A program made the translations under genes and the position numbers. From assembly GCA_937876095.1 (NCBI GenBank), contig CALFIE010000087.1, positions 3,396 to 67,395 on the forward strand: 64,000 nt of DNA, in the 5' to 3' direction. Shown here one piece after another: positions 25,395 through 34,599 of this stretch. This stretch comes from an uncultured Flavobacteriales bacterium. Its GTDB lineage: Bacteria; Bacteroidota; Bacteroidia; Flavobacteriales; Weeksellaceae. Position 1 is the stretch's first letter. Every line of letters starts with the position of its first letter. Below the pieces are notes generated by a model. It made no database searches. It was not told where the DNA came from and was given only the letters and a program-made list of their open reading frames with translations.

Positions 25395-25973
25395 ATGAAA
25401 CCAACAGCAGAAGAACTCATAGCGAAATCTAAAAATTGGAGAGAAGAACTTACAAAACTTCGTTCCATTGTCTTGGATTGTGGATTGACCGAAGAAGTAA
25501 AATGGTGGCAACCTTGTTATTCTTTTGGTGGAAAAAACCTTGTTATTCTCGGAAGTTTTAAGGAATTTTGCACGCTCAGTTTTTTCAAAGGCGCATTGTT
25601 GAAAGACGAAAAACAAATTTTAGAATTTCCAGGCGAAAATTCACAATCAGCCAAAATTGTAAAATTTACCAATCTGCAACAAATTAAAGATTTAGAACCA
25701 GTTTTGAAAGACTACATCAAAGAAATGATAGAACTCGACAAATCCGGAGCAAAAATTACTTTCAAAAAAATTGATAAACAACCGATTCCAGATGAATTGG
25801 TAGAGTTTTTCAAAACTGATAAAGTGTTTGAAAAGGCATTCAAATCTTTAACTCCAGGAAGACAAAGAGCCTATTTATTGCAGTTTTCATCGGCAAAACA
25901 ATCGGTAACGAGAATTGCAAGAATTGAAAAATACCGCTCACAAATTTTAGAAGGAAAAGGATTAAACGATTGA
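25395..25973 (+). CDS. YdeI family protein (DUF1801/OmdA-like)
   Basis: The 192-residue cytoplasmic protein has an N-terminal DUF1801 (YdhG-like) domain: LRSIVLDCGLTEEVKWWQPCY and SFKEFCTLSFFKGALL (about 22-78). The C-terminal part has SLTPGRQRAYLLQFSSAKQ and then RIEKYRSQILEGKG (about 150-190), the YdeI/OmpD-associated signature. Members are widespread in stress- and environment-related gene neighbourhoods but have no defined activity. It is followed 13 bp later by the DUF1398 gene, so the two are likely co-transcribed. Confidence 0.8.
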   Translation: MKPTAEELIAKSKNWREELTKLRSIVLDCGLTEEVKWWQPCYSFGGKNLVILGSFKEFCTLSFFKGALLKDEKQILEFPGENSQSAKIVKFTNLQQIKDLEPVLKDYIKEMIELDKSGAKITFKKIDKQPIPDELVEFFKTDKVFEKAFKSLTPGRQRAYLLQFSSAKQSVTRIARIEKYRSQILEGKGLND

Positions 25974-25986
25974 TAATTCATTAAAA

Positions 25987-26376
25987 ATGTTTACAGTACA
26001 ACAAATTGAAGACGCTCACAAAAAAGTGAAATCCGGTGCAGATTTCCCAATATATATTCAAGAAATTAAAAAAATGGGCGTTATTGCTTTCGAAACTTGG
26101 GTAAAAGACAGCCATACAGAATATTTTGGTGTCCATAATTTTACCACAAATTCAGGACCGCAATATGAAGATTTAGAAATTTCTGAAACTGTTGATTTTG
26201 AAAAATTTAAATCTCAACTAAAAGCACACCAAAAAGGCGAAACCGATTATTATACTTTTTGTAAAGATTGCGCCAAAACGGGCATTGAAAAATGGATTGT
26301 AGATTTGCATAAAATGACCTGCATTTATTTCGATAAATTAGGCAACGAAATTTTGGCTGAAGAAATTCCAAATTAA
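25987..26376 (+). CDS. DUF1398 family protein
   Basis: The 129-residue protein matches DUF1398 (E. coli YbcV type): N-terminal MFTVQQIEDAHKKVKSGADF, then YIQEIKKMGVIAFETWV, a Tyr/His-containing middle and KWIVDLHKMTCIYFD near the C-terminus. Some members are labelled phage envelope protein because YbcV lies in a prophage, but nothing phage-like surrounds this copy. Function unknown. It probably shares a transcript with the YdeI-like gene. Confidence 0.78.
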   Translation: MFTVQQIEDAHKKVKSGADFPIYIQEIKKMGVIAFETWVKDSHTEYFGVHNFTTNSGPQYEDLEISETVDFEKFKSQLKAHQKGETDYYTFCKDCAKTGIEKWIVDLHKMTCIYFDKLGNEILAEEIPN

Positions 26377-26398
26377 TTATATTTGAAGAAAATTAATT

Positions 26399-27355
26399 AT
26401 GTTTAGAAAACTAAATTTATTGTTTATAATGTTGATTTATTCATTTACTTTCTCGCAGGAAGTTACATTGGTTGGGAATTGGATTTTGAAGAAAATAGCG
26501 TATACAAACGGGAATGATTTAGAAGTAAACCATCCGTATTATTCTGTTATCAATGCTCAAAACATCACAAGGGAAATGATAATTGGGAATCAAATAAAGC
26601 TGGGCATTACCACTTACAATTATGTTTTTTTAAATGACGAATTAGTTTTAACATTGCCAGAAGATAATTTAAAATACACGTATATTAAAGAAAAAGATTT
26701 TTTAGAACAAAATCCCGAATTTTATCCTGAAAAAATTATTTACAAAGAAAGGACGCTTTATCAATCAAACGACCTAATATATCCTTTTTTCAAAAATTCT
26801 CAAGAATTTAATTCGGATTTGGGAATGTATTTAAGAGATGATAATATAGGAAAAAAATTTCAATTTGATCTATTTGTTATTATAGACAAAAATAATAGAG
26901 ACCCAAAGTTTTATATTGAAAACTCTACCATGAGCGTAAAACAGGAAGAGCAAGTTAGATCTTTTTTGGATAAAAATAAAATGGTTTTTTTTAATAGTTT
27001 TGGAGAAGATATGTTGACGGTTTTTCCGATGAAGTTTAATTTTAACGAATTAAGAACTGCAGATTTTAGAAAATTTTATACAGAATCAGATAAACTTAGA
27101 GAATTATACTTACAGAATAACTTCGGGGAATTAATCAAGAGGATTAATTTATTGCAAAGTCAAGATTTTTTTAAAAATAGTGGATACGGAAAACTGAACA
27201 ATGTTATGTTAGGCGTTGCTTATTTGGCGCAGAACAATATAGGAGATGCTTGTAAAGCTTTTTCAAAAGAAGGAGACATCAGGAATTTACTAGTGAGAAA
27301 TTACTTACTTAATTTTTGTCAAAAAAAAAAAACCAAAATATATGAAACTACTTGA
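26399..27355 (+). CDS. Secreted protein of unknown function, C-terminus overlaps fabG
   Basis: The 318-residue product has a signal peptide ending near SFTFSQE (residue 20). The beginning of the mature part (VTLVGNWILKKIAY) resembles lipocalin-like or META-like beta domains, and the C-terminal ~100 residues look helical and TPR-like (KLNNVMLGVAYLAQNNIGDACKAFS). Codons are AT-rich. A run of 12 A near 27328-27339 lies just before the end and the frame runs 14 bp into fabG, so the last six or so codons could be a frameshift product. The true C-terminus is uncertain. No family recognised. Confidence 0.6.
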   Translation: MFRKLNLLFIMLIYSFTFSQEVTLVGNWILKKIAYTNGNDLEVNHPYYSVINAQNITREMIIGNQIKLGITTYNYVFLNDELVLTLPEDNLKYTYIKEKDFLEQNPEFYPEKIIYKERTLYQSNDLIYPFFKNSQEFNSDLGMYLRDDNIGKKFQFDLFVIIDKNNRDPKFYIENSTMSVKQEEQVRSFLDKNKMVFFNSFGEDMLTVFPMKFNFNELRTADFRKFYTESDKLRELYLQNNFGELIKRINLLQSQDFFKNSGYGKLNNVMLGVAYLAQNNIGDACKAFSKEGDIRNLLVRNYLLNFCQKKKTKIYETT

Positions 27356-28085
27356 AGGAAAAGTTGCCTTAATTACTGGTGCAACTAGAGGAATTGGAAG
27401 AGGAATCGCTGAAATTTTTGCAAAACAAGGTGCTGAAGTTGCCTTTACTTACGCAGGTTCAGTTGATAAAGCAAAATCTTTGGAAGAAGAACTGGGCAAA
27501 ATCACCAAAGTAAAATCTTATCAATCAGACGCTTCTGATTATGATGCCGCACAAAAATTAGTTGATGATGTTTTGGTAGAATTTGGCAAAATAGACATTC
27601 TTATAAATAATGCCGGAATTACCAAAGATAACCTAATGCTCAGAATGTCGAAAGAAGATTGGGACACCATTATTAAAGTGAATTTGGATTCGGTTTTTAA
27701 TCTTACAAAAGCGGTGATAAAACCAATGATGAAAGCAAAATCAGGCTCTATTATCAATATGACTTCGGTAGTTGGAGTAAAAGGAAATGCAGGACAAGCA
27801 AATTATGCTGCATCGAAAGCAGGCGTAATTGGTTTTACAAAATCTGTGGCTTTAGAATTAGGTTCCAGAAATATTCGTTGCAACGCAATTGCTCCAGGAT
27901 TTATAGAAACCGAAATGACAGCAGCACTCGATGAAAAAACAGTACAAGGTTGGAGAGATGCCATTCCTTTGAAAAGAGGAGGTCAACCAGAAGATGTTGC
28001 TAATGCGTGTGTTTTTTTAGGAAGCGAAATGTCGGCTTATGTTACCGGACAAGTACTGAATGTAGATGGTGGAATGTTAACATAA
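27342..28085 (+). CDS. fabG: 3-oxoacyl-[acyl-carrier-protein] reductase
   Basis: This 247-residue SDR has TGATRGIGRGIA (12-23), NNAGITKDNLMLRM (about 86-99, typical of FabG), catalytic Ser in NMTSVVG, Tyr/Lys in YAASKAG (about 151-157) and the C-terminal GQVLNVDGGM. It reduces 3-oxoacyl-ACP with NADPH in fatty acid elongation. Here it is a lone copy, not within a fab cluster. A strong terminator follows. Confidence 0.92.
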   Translation: MKLLEGKVALITGATRGIGRGIAEIFAKQGAEVAFTYAGSVDKAKSLEEELGKITKVKSYQSDASDYDAAQKLVDDVLVEFGKIDILINNAGITKDNLMLRMSKEDWDTIIKVNLDSVFNLTKAVIKPMMKAKSGSIINMTSVVGVKGNAGQANYAASKAGVIGFTKSVALELGSRNIRCNAIAPGFIETEMTAALDEKTVQGWRDAIPLKRGGQPEDVANACVFLGSEMSAYVTGQVLNVDGGMLT

Positions 28086-28105
28086 TTTCATCAAAAAAAT
28101 AACTA

Positions 28106-28140
28106 AAAATTCCATTAATTTTTCATTAATGGAATTTTTT
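28106..28140. terminator. Hairpin terminator between fabG and surE
   Basis: The A-run plus ATTCCATTAAT (28106-28119) pairs with ATTAATGGAAT plus a T-run (28125-28138) across a 5-base loop. It suits both converging genes. Confidence 0.85.
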
Positions 28141-28172
28141 TTGATTAATTTAAAAATAATTTTAACAAAAGA

Positions 28173-28940
28173 TTAATTTTTCATAAAATCCTTCAAATCA
28201 GCAAGATATTCATGCGCAGTTAAATCAAATTTTACAGGAACAACGGTTATATAACCATCGGTTAGTGCGTTTTCATCGGCGTCTTCATCTTGGTCCATAT
28301 TATTGAAAAAACCAGTGAGCCAAAAATATTTTTTTCCGTGTGGATTGATGCGCTCATCAAAACTTTCTTCCCATTTTGCATTTGCTTGCCTACAAACTTT
28401 GATGCCTTTAATTTCAGATTTTTGCAATTTTGGGATATTCACATTCAAAACAATTCCTTTTGGTAAAGGATTTTGAAGCACTTTTTTCACAATTTTTTGA
28501 ATAAATTCTTTACCTTGAGAAAAATCTGCATCCCACGCAAAATCTAGCAAAGAAAATCCAATTGCAGGCAAACCTTCTACTCCTGCTTCTACAGCAGCAC
28601 TCATCGTTCCGGAATAGATTACATTGATGGAGGAATTGGCACCGTGATTGATTCCCGAAACCACCAAATCCGGCTTTCTAGTCAAAATTTTATCCAAAGC
28701 AAATTTTACACAATCTACAGGAGTGCCAGAAAGAGCAAAGTCTTTTTGCGGTCCTTCTAGATTGATTTCTTCAAAAGTAAGTGTAGAATTGATGGTGATT
28801 GCGTGTCCTTTCCCAGATTGAGGAGAATTGGGTGCAACTACCACAACATCACCTATTTCGTTCATAAAATTTACCAGATTTCTAATTCCAGGAGCAGTAA
28901 TTCCATCATCATTGGTAACTAAAATCAGAGGTTTTGTCAT
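28173..28940 (-). CDS. surE: 5'/3'-nucleotidase SurE
   Basis: The 255-residue product begins MTKPLILVTNDDGITAPG with the metal-binding Asp11-Asp12 pair; NSPQSGKGHAIT (about 58-69) and LVVSGINHGANSSINVIYSGT (about 97-117) complete the SurE site. It dephosphorylates nucleoside monophosphates. At 255 residues it is slightly longer than the E. coli enzyme because of an acidic insertion (NMDQDEDADENALTDG) near the C-terminus. Confidence 0.94.
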   Translation of the reverse strand: MTKPLILVTNDDGITAPGIRNLVNFMNEIGDVVVVAPNSPQSGKGHAITINSTLTFEEINLEGPQKDFALSGTPVDCVKFALDKILTRKPDLVVSGINHGANSSINVIYSGTMSAAVEAGVEGLPAIGFSLLDFAWDADFSQGKEFIQKIVKKVLQNPLPKGIVLNVNIPKLQKSEIKGIKVCRQANAKWEESFDERINPHGKKYFWLTGFFNNMDQDEDADENALTDGYITVVPVKFDLTAHEYLADLKDFMKN

Positions 28941-29000
28941 AAAATTTTGTTTACCACAAAAATAATCAAAAAAATAGGGCTTTAAATAAATTTAAGATAT

Positions 29001-29008
29001 TAAATTTG
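29001..29008 (+). promoter_or_regulatory. Putative -7 element upstream of prc
   Basis: TAAATTTG fits TAnnTTTG, 65 bp before the prc ATG. No clear -33 partner. Confidence 0.35.
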
Positions 29009-29072
29009 TTGGTTTTATAATTTGTAACATTTAACAACAACTCCCTACTTATTATTAATAATTTTTTAAAAT

Positions 29073-31190
29073 ATGTTCAAAAAATTCAAAATCAATACTT
29101 TACTGTTGTTATTACCTTTAACCACGCTTATTTTCTGTTTCAACTCTCCGAAAGAAGATGACGAGAAAATGCAAACCATTATGGTAAGTGTAAAAAACAC
29201 CCTTTCTTATTTGCATTACAGTCCTAAACCAATTAATGATGCTTATTCTGTGGAAGTCTACAAAAAATATTTTGAGTCTGTAGATGCAAGCAAGCGATAT
29301 TTTTTGCAAACAGATATGGCAGAATTCGAGAAATATAGAACCAAACTTGATGATTATTTCAATACAGGCGACCTTACGTTTTACAAAACCACCATCGATC
29401 GTTTGTACCAAAGAATTGATGATATCGATAAGATTACACAAGACATTTTGAGCAAACCCATTAATTTTGATGAGGATGAAACACTGGTTTTAGAACCTAA
29501 AGTCAAACAAAATCCCGCCAATCAAAAAGAATTGTACAACGAGTGGAAAAAATACATCAAGTACAATATTTTGCAAGAGATGGAAACGCTTAATAATAGA
29601 GAAGAAGCTCAAAAAATAAAGAAAGATTCTGTTCAGAAATTTAAATTGAAAGACACCATCAAATTAGAATTATTGACTCCGGAACAGAAAAAAATAAAAG
29701 CAACCAAAGAAGTAAAAGATTTGGTAACCGATTCTTTCAGAAGGTTGAAAAAAAGAAAAAAAATGGATTGGTTCACGGTGTATATGAACGCATATACAGA
29801 AGTTTTCGATCCTCATACCAATTATTTTTCACCGAAAGATAAAGAAGAATTTGACACCAATTTTACAGGAAAAGTAATCGGAATTGGAGCGATTATTCAA
29901 GAGAAAAAAGGATATCTAGAACTTGGAGCACTCACAATTGGAGCACCTGCTTGGAAATCGAAACAGCTTTCTGAAGGTGACAAAATTTTGAAAGTACGAT
30001 CAAAAGAAAAAGACGAGCCTATAAATGTGGTAGGAATGCTTTCAGATGAAGCAGTGCGATTAATCCGAGGAGAAAAAGGAACCAAAGTTACCTTAACCGT
30101 TCAGAAAAAAGATGGTACCGTAAAAGAGGTGACAATGATTCGCGAAGAAGTGGCAATAGAAGACACTTTTGCAAGAAGCATCATCATAGAATCTACAAAC
30201 GGAAAAAAATATGGATTCATCAATTTACCAGGTTTCAATGCAGATTTTGAAAATCCAAAAGGTAGAAATGCTTCAGATGACATCAAAAACGAACTTATCA
30301 AACTCAAAAAACAAAACGTAACCGGAATTATACTGGATTTACGTAACAATGGAGGTGGTAGTTTGACCGAAGTTGGTGATATTATGGGATTGTTTATGAA
30401 TGCAGGTCCTTATGTACAAGTAAAAGACAGTAATGGGAAAATACAAACCCTCAGAAATAAAACCAATGAGCCAATTTGGACAGGACCTTTGTTGATTATG
30501 CAAAACGAACTTTCTGCCTCAGCTTCTGAAATTTTTGCAGGAGCTATGCAAGATTACGGAAGAGCTGTAATTATGGGTTCTTCTCAATCTTTTGGGAAAG
30601 GTACTGTGCAAACATTCGTAGACCTCAATAGATTTTTGAATACCAATGATGATTTTGGCTCTCTGAAACTTACTATACAGAAATTTTATAGAATTACAGG
30701 TGAATCTACCCAAAGAAAAGGCATAGAATCTGACCTTAAACTGAAAGATTACTACACGTATTCAGAAATCGGGGAAAGATATGATGATTATGCGCTTTCT
30801 TGGGACAAAATATCAACTACCAATTTCCAAAAATTAGGAACTTTGCCTATTGCAACCTTACAAAAAGAAAGCGAAGCAAGAATTGCCAACAACAAGAATT
30901 ACCAATTGTTGCAAGAATCTGCACAGTGGAAAGAACAACTAGACAAAGAAGAAAGCATCACGCTGAATGAAGCCAAATTTTTTGAACTAATGAAGAAAAG
31001 AAAAGCACAGATTGAAAAATTCAAAAGCCTAGAGAAATTCAACAATAAATTGAAATTGGTTATGCATCCTGAAGAAACTACACGTCTTGGTACAGATGAA
31101 GCCTTCAAGAAAAAATCCGAAATTTGGACCAAAAATTTACAAAGAGATGTCTATTTGCAAGAATCTGTGAATGTAATTTCACAAATGTAA
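29073..31190 (+). CDS. prc: Carboxy-terminal (tail-specific) processing protease Prc
   Basis: The 705-residue periplasmic protease opens with a signal sequence (KINTLLLLLPLTTLIFCFNS), possibly a lipobox at Cys22. An N-terminal helical domain is followed by the conserved DPHTNYFSPKD near residue 249, a PDZ domain (about 265-360), and the S41 core with NLPGFNADF, LDLRNNGGGSL, the nucleophile block NELSASASEIFAGAM (about 473-487) and the general-base Lys in SFGKGTVQTF. The C-terminal DUF3340-type domain contains the GIESDLKL segment. It trims or degrades envelope proteins. Monocistronic, with a terminator downstream. Confidence 0.93.
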   Translation: MFKKFKINTLLLLLPLTTLIFCFNSPKEDDEKMQTIMVSVKNTLSYLHYSPKPINDAYSVEVYKKYFESVDASKRYFLQTDMAEFEKYRTKLDDYFNTGDLTFYKTTIDRLYQRIDDIDKITQDILSKPINFDEDETLVLEPKVKQNPANQKELYNEWKKYIKYNILQEMETLNNREEAQKIKKDSVQKFKLKDTIKLELLTPEQKKIKATKEVKDLVTDSFRRLKKRKKMDWFTVYMNAYTEVFDPHTNYFSPKDKEEFDTNFTGKVIGIGAIIQEKKGYLELGALTIGAPAWKSKQLSEGDKILKVRSKEKDEPINVVGMLSDEAVRLIRGEKGTKVTLTVQKKDGTVKEVTMIREEVAIEDTFARSIIIESTNGKKYGFINLPGFNADFENPKGRNASDDIKNELIKLKKQNVTGIILDLRNNGGGSLTEVGDIMGLFMNAGPYVQVKDSNGKIQTLRNKTNEPIWTGPLLIMQNELSASASEIFAGAMQDYGRAVIMGSSQSFGKGTVQTFVDLNRFLNTNDDFGSLKLTIQKFYRITGESTQRKGIESDLKLKDYYTYSEIGERYDDYALSWDKISTTNFQKLGTLPIATLQKESEARIANNKNYQLLQESAQWKEQLDKEESITLNEAKFFELMKKRKAQIEKFKSLEKFNNKLKLVMHPEETTRLGTDEAFKKKSEIWTKNLQRDVYLQESVNVISQM

Positions 31191-31212
31191 TTTTCATTAA
31201 TAAAAAATCCAT

Positions 31213-31240
31213 AAAAAGGCTTCTTTTAGAGGCCTTTTTC
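31213..31240 (+). terminator. Hairpin terminator after prc
   Basis: AAAAAGGC (31213-31220) pairs with GCCTTTTT (31232-31239) around an 11-base loop, ending in a T-rich run. Confidence 0.7.
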
Positions 31241-31335
31241 TTTCTTTAATTATGGAAAGCAAGGCTTTTTTTACGATTCGGTTTCAAAAAAACGCCATTC
31301 AGACAAACATTTTTTAATAATAATTAAAACCGAAC

Positions 31336-31343
31336 TATTTTTG
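31336..31343 (+). promoter_or_regulatory. Putative -7 element of the TonB-dependent receptor
   Basis: TATTTTTG matches TAnnTTTG and lies 23 bp before the preferred ATG at 31366, leaving little leader for the ATG at 31354. Confidence 0.4.
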
Positions 31344-31365
31344 TGGTGTAAAAATGGATAAACCA

Positions 31366-33576
31366 ATGCAAACAAGAATTTTATCATTCATCTTATTATT
31401 TATTTCAGTAATAGTGTTTTCCCAAGTCAAAATTTCGGGAAAAGTTACTTTCAGAAACAAACCAGTAAAAGACATTAGTGTAACACTGAAAGACACTTAT
31501 GATGGCGCAACAACCGATGAAAACGGCTCTTTTTCTTTTGAAACCACCGAAAAAGGAAACCGTATTTTGGTTTTTACCCATCCGAAATTTGTAGAAATTG
31601 AAAAAGCAGTTTCTATAGATAATCAACCAATTTCTGTAAACGCAGAATTGAAGGAAAAAATCAATGAAATTGATGCAGTCGTAATTTCGGCAGGAAGCAT
31701 AGAAGCAAGCGATAAAAAACGTGCAACCACACTTCTTACACCAATTGACATCTACACTACAGCTGGAGCAAACGGACAAATTTCTTCGGCGCTTGAAACA
31801 CTTCCTGGTGTACAAAAAGTGGGCGAAACCGAAGGTTTGTTTGTAAGAGGAGGAACCGGAACCGAAACCAAATTTTTTATGGATGGAAATCTCGTCAATA
31901 ATTATTTTGGGAATTCTGTACCGGGAATCAAAGCAATGGATCGTTTGAACACGGCACTTTTCAAAGGAAATGTGTTTTCAAGTGGTGGTTATTCTGCAAT
32001 TTACGGACAAGCTTTATCCTCTATTTTGGCACTGGAAAGTGTAGATTTACCCGAAAGAAATTCTGCGGATTTTGGGATTTCACCCATTTTTGCAAGTGGT
32101 GGAATTCAACGAGTAAACACAGAAAAAACGCATTCTTATGGGGTTTCTTTGGGCTATTCTAATCTGGAATTGATGACCAAAATTTTGAAATTCAATACCC
32201 AGTTTGATAAAGCACCAAATAGTTTTAATACCAATGCAAATTTTAGAATCAAAACAAAAGGAGGCGGTTTTATAAAATATTATGGCAGTTTCGACCAAAG
32301 TTCTATGAAACTTTCTTCGCCAAATTTAGACGATGAAACCATTGCCAACAAGATTGATCAAAACGGAAAAAATTCGTTTCACTCGCTTTCTTACAAAGAA
32401 AAATTCGGGAGATATACCCTGAATTTGGGAACTTCTTACACCTTCAACCAAAATATTTTAAATTTTGATGAGGTGCAACAAAACGGAACGTCAAATTTCA
32501 ATAATCAAATAGATGCAAAAGGCAACTATTTCAATGCAAAAGCAGTTTTGGAGCGTAAGTTGTTTAAAATTTCTGCAATTAGAGGAGGAGTAGAATTCAA
32601 TAAAAGCAATGAAGAAACCGCAGTTTCTTTGTTTAATAATAATTTCACTTACAAAGATAATTTGACCTCACTTTTTGCGGAAAGCAATTGGGGAATCAAC
32701 AATGATTTGTCGGTGCAATTGGGAGCAAGAGCAGAACATTCTTCCACAATTAATCAATGGAATTTTGCTCCAAGATTTGCTTTGGGTTATCGTTTATCCA
32801 AAAATTGGACCAGTTCGTTTGCATACGGAATGTTCTTCCAAAATCCTGAAAGTAAATATTTTAACCAAAATTATACCCCTAATTTTCAGAGAGCAGATCA
32901 TTATGTTTTTCAATTACAGAGAAATTCTGAAGGAAGAAGTTTCCGTGCGGAAGCATTTTACAAAAATTACGAAGATTTACTAAAAACTAAAACAGAGTAT
33001 TACCGAGAAATTGCGACAAACAACAACGGAAATGGTTTTGCAAAAGGTTTGGAATTTTTTTGGAGGGATAAAACAACCATCAAAAATATAGATTATTGGG
33101 TTTCTTATTCTTACCTGGATTCCAAAAGAGATTACCTGAATTACACCCAATCTTTATTTCCAAATTTTGCAGCAAAACACACGCTTTCTATCATTGCAAA
33201 GAAATTTGTAACCGATTGGAAAACAGGATTCAACCTCTCTTTTAATTATAATTCAGGAAGACCTTATTATAACTTCGTAACAGAAAACGGAACGACCGTA
33301 CTTAAAAACCAAGGCTTTGTAAAAGACTACAATTCGGTGAATTTCAGTCTAAATTATTTACCAAATTTGGGTAAAAAAGATGCAAGAGCATTTTCGGTAA
33401 TAGTGTTATCTGTCAATAATATTTTCGGAACACAAAACGAGTTTGGATATAATTTCTCGAGCAATGGTGCAAAATCTACCGCAATTGTTCCGCCAACAAA
33501 TCGTTTTATTTTCCTAGGTTTGTTCATCAGTTTCGGTACAGATAGAACACAAGATGCCATTAATGGAAATCTTTAA
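31366..33576 (+). CDS. TonB-dependent outer-membrane receptor
   Basis: From MQTRILSFILLF the product has 736 residues; an ATG four codons earlier is possible. After the signal peptide (cleavage near VFSQ) comes a carboxypeptidase-regulatory/CNA-B-like beta domain (ISGKVTFRNKPVKDISVTL, about 20-100), then the plug (about 115-230: SALETLPGVQKVG, LFVRGGTGTETKFFMDGN) and a 22-strand-type barrel. The C-terminus is LFISFGTDRTQDAINGNL rather than a terminal aromatic. Such receptors import siderophores, cobalamin or oligomers. No SusD partner follows, so it is not a standard glycan PUL receptor. Substrate unknown. Confidence 0.9.
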   Translation: MQTRILSFILLFISVIVFSQVKISGKVTFRNKPVKDISVTLKDTYDGATTDENGSFSFETTEKGNRILVFTHPKFVEIEKAVSIDNQPISVNAELKEKINEIDAVVISAGSIEASDKKRATTLLTPIDIYTTAGANGQISSALETLPGVQKVGETEGLFVRGGTGTETKFFMDGNLVNNYFGNSVPGIKAMDRLNTALFKGNVFSSGGYSAIYGQALSSILALESVDLPERNSADFGISPIFASGGIQRVNTEKTHSYGVSLGYSNLELMTKILKFNTQFDKAPNSFNTNANFRIKTKGGGFIKYYGSFDQSSMKLSSPNLDDETIANKIDQNGKNSFHSLSYKEKFGRYTLNLGTSYTFNQNILNFDEVQQNGTSNFNNQIDAKGNYFNAKAVLERKLFKISAIRGGVEFNKSNEETAVSLFNNNFTYKDNLTSLFAESNWGINNDLSVQLGARAEHSSTINQWNFAPRFALGYRLSKNWTSSFAYGMFFQNPESKYFNQNYTPNFQRADHYVFQLQRNSEGRSFRAEAFYKNYEDLLKTKTEYYREIATNNNGNGFAKGLEFFWRDKTTIKNIDYWVSYSYLDSKRDYLNYTQSLFPNFAAKHTLSIIAKKFVTDWKTGFNLSFNYNSGRPYYNFVTENGTTVLKNQGFVKDYNSVNFSLNYLPNLGKKDARAFSVIVLSVNNIFGTQNEFGYNFSSNGAKSTAIVPPTNRFIFLGLFISFGTDRTQDAINGNL

Positions 33577-33587
33577 GTCTTAAAATT

Positions 33588-33645
33588 CCCCTTCTTTTAG
33601 AAGGGGTGGCAAAATTTTCAAAAAAAAAAATTTTGACGGGGTAGT
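33588..33645. repeat. Two-hairpin intergenic repeat after the receptor gene
   Basis: CCCCTTC (33588-33594) pairs with GAAGGGG (33600-33606), followed by TGGCAAAATTTTC, an A-run and AAATTTTGACGGGGTAG (to about 33645). Its second hairpin is CAAAATTTT with AAAATTTTG. I know similar GGGGTGGCAAAATTTT-type spacers from Flavobacteria genomes. It may work as a terminator for the receptor. Confidence 0.6.
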
Positions 33646-33712
33646 AATTACCATTCAGAAATAAAAAACTACCGTTCAGTAATGTAAAATTTTAGCAGCA
33701 TAAATTTCATAA

Positions 33713-33720
33713 TATCTTTG
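33713..33720 (+). promoter_or_regulatory. Putative -7 element upstream of 33754 gene
   Basis: TATCTTTG matches TAnnTTTG, 34 bp upstream of the ATG. The -33 region reads TTTA rather than TTTG. Confidence 0.4.
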
Positions 33721-33753
33721 AATCATCAAATAATAATTAAAAATTTTTAAAAA

Positions 33754-34398
33754 ATGAAAAAATTAGTTTTAGGAATTGCAATGTCAATCATCAGTATTTC
33801 CGCTTTCTCACAAACTGCTTACGAAAAAGCAATGACCGAAAAAGTTGCCAAAATTGAAACCTGCAAAACGCCAGAAGAATTTACGGCTCTTTCCAACGAT
33901 TTCACTAGAATTGCCGACAAAGAAAAATCGCAATTTTTGCCTTTTTACTATTCTGCATTTGCTATGATACAGAAAGGAAGACTTTTGATGAGAAACAACC
34001 AAGTTGCTGAATTAGATGCTGTTGCAGACGAAGCAGACAAAAGCATTGCAAAAGCAGATGAATTGTCACCAATGAATCCAGAAATTTATATTTTGAAAAA
34101 ATTGAGCCACAGTTTACGAATGATGGTAAATCCGATGCAAAGATATATAACAGAAGGTCAAGAAGCACAAAAAGCATTAGAAATGGCAAAAAAATTGCAA
34201 ACAAGTAACCCAAGAATTACACTTTTGCAAGCGGAAGATACTTATTTCACACCCGAACAATTTGGTGGTAGCAAAACGAAAGGTTTGGAACTTTTCCAAA
34301 AAGCTTTAGATCAGTATAAAGAATTTAAACCAAAAACGGCACTCGATCCAAATTGGGGACAAGCAGAAGCGGAATATTTTTTGAAAATGAAACCGTAA
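33754..34398 (+). CDS. Secreted helical-repeat protein
   Basis: The 214-residue product has a signal peptide (MKKLVLGIAMSIISISAFSQ). The mature part is almost all helix with TPR-like spacing: SNDFTRIADKEKSQFLPFYYSAFAMIQKG, AELDAVADEADKSIAKADELSPMNPEIYILK and LELFQKALDQYK. The final WGQAEAEYFLKM segment is conserved in my memory of Flavobacteria proteins located next to receptors and 2TM kinase clusters. It is probably periplasmic. A role as a periplasmic sensor or scaffold for the signalling cluster that follows is inference. Confidence 0.65.
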   Translation: MKKLVLGIAMSIISISAFSQTAYEKAMTEKVAKIETCKTPEEFTALSNDFTRIADKEKSQFLPFYYSAFAMIQKGRLLMRNNQVAELDAVADEADKSIAKADELSPMNPEIYILKKLSHSLRMMVNPMQRYITEGQEAQKALEMAKKLQTSNPRITLLQAEDTYFTPEQFGGSKTKGLELFQKALDQYKEFKPKTALDPNWGQAEAEYFLKMKP

Positions 34399-34418
34399 AT
34401 CAAATTAATTTTCAATTT

Positions 34419-34447
34419 AAAACACGCTTTTGAGCGTGTTTTTTTCT
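34419..34447 (+). terminator. Hairpin terminator
   Basis: AAAACACGCT (34419-34428) pairs with AGCGTGTTTT (34433-34442), followed by a T-run. It separates the secreted protein gene from the 2TM cluster. Confidence 0.85.
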
Positions 34448-34599
34448 TTTAATAATGAAGAAAAAACGTATAATCTTTAAAAATTGCATTTCAGCAACTA
34501 AAACCAACAGTTCAGTCAACTAAAATTTGAAAAACATTCTTGTTGAAATACCTTTATATCATCAAAATCACAGAATAATAATTTTTAAAATTTATAATA

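Noticed and set aside
25987..26376. DUF1398 protein as evidence for a prophage
   Set aside because: The phage envelope label comes from one E. coli prophage gene. No integrase, capsid, terminase or lysis gene is nearby.
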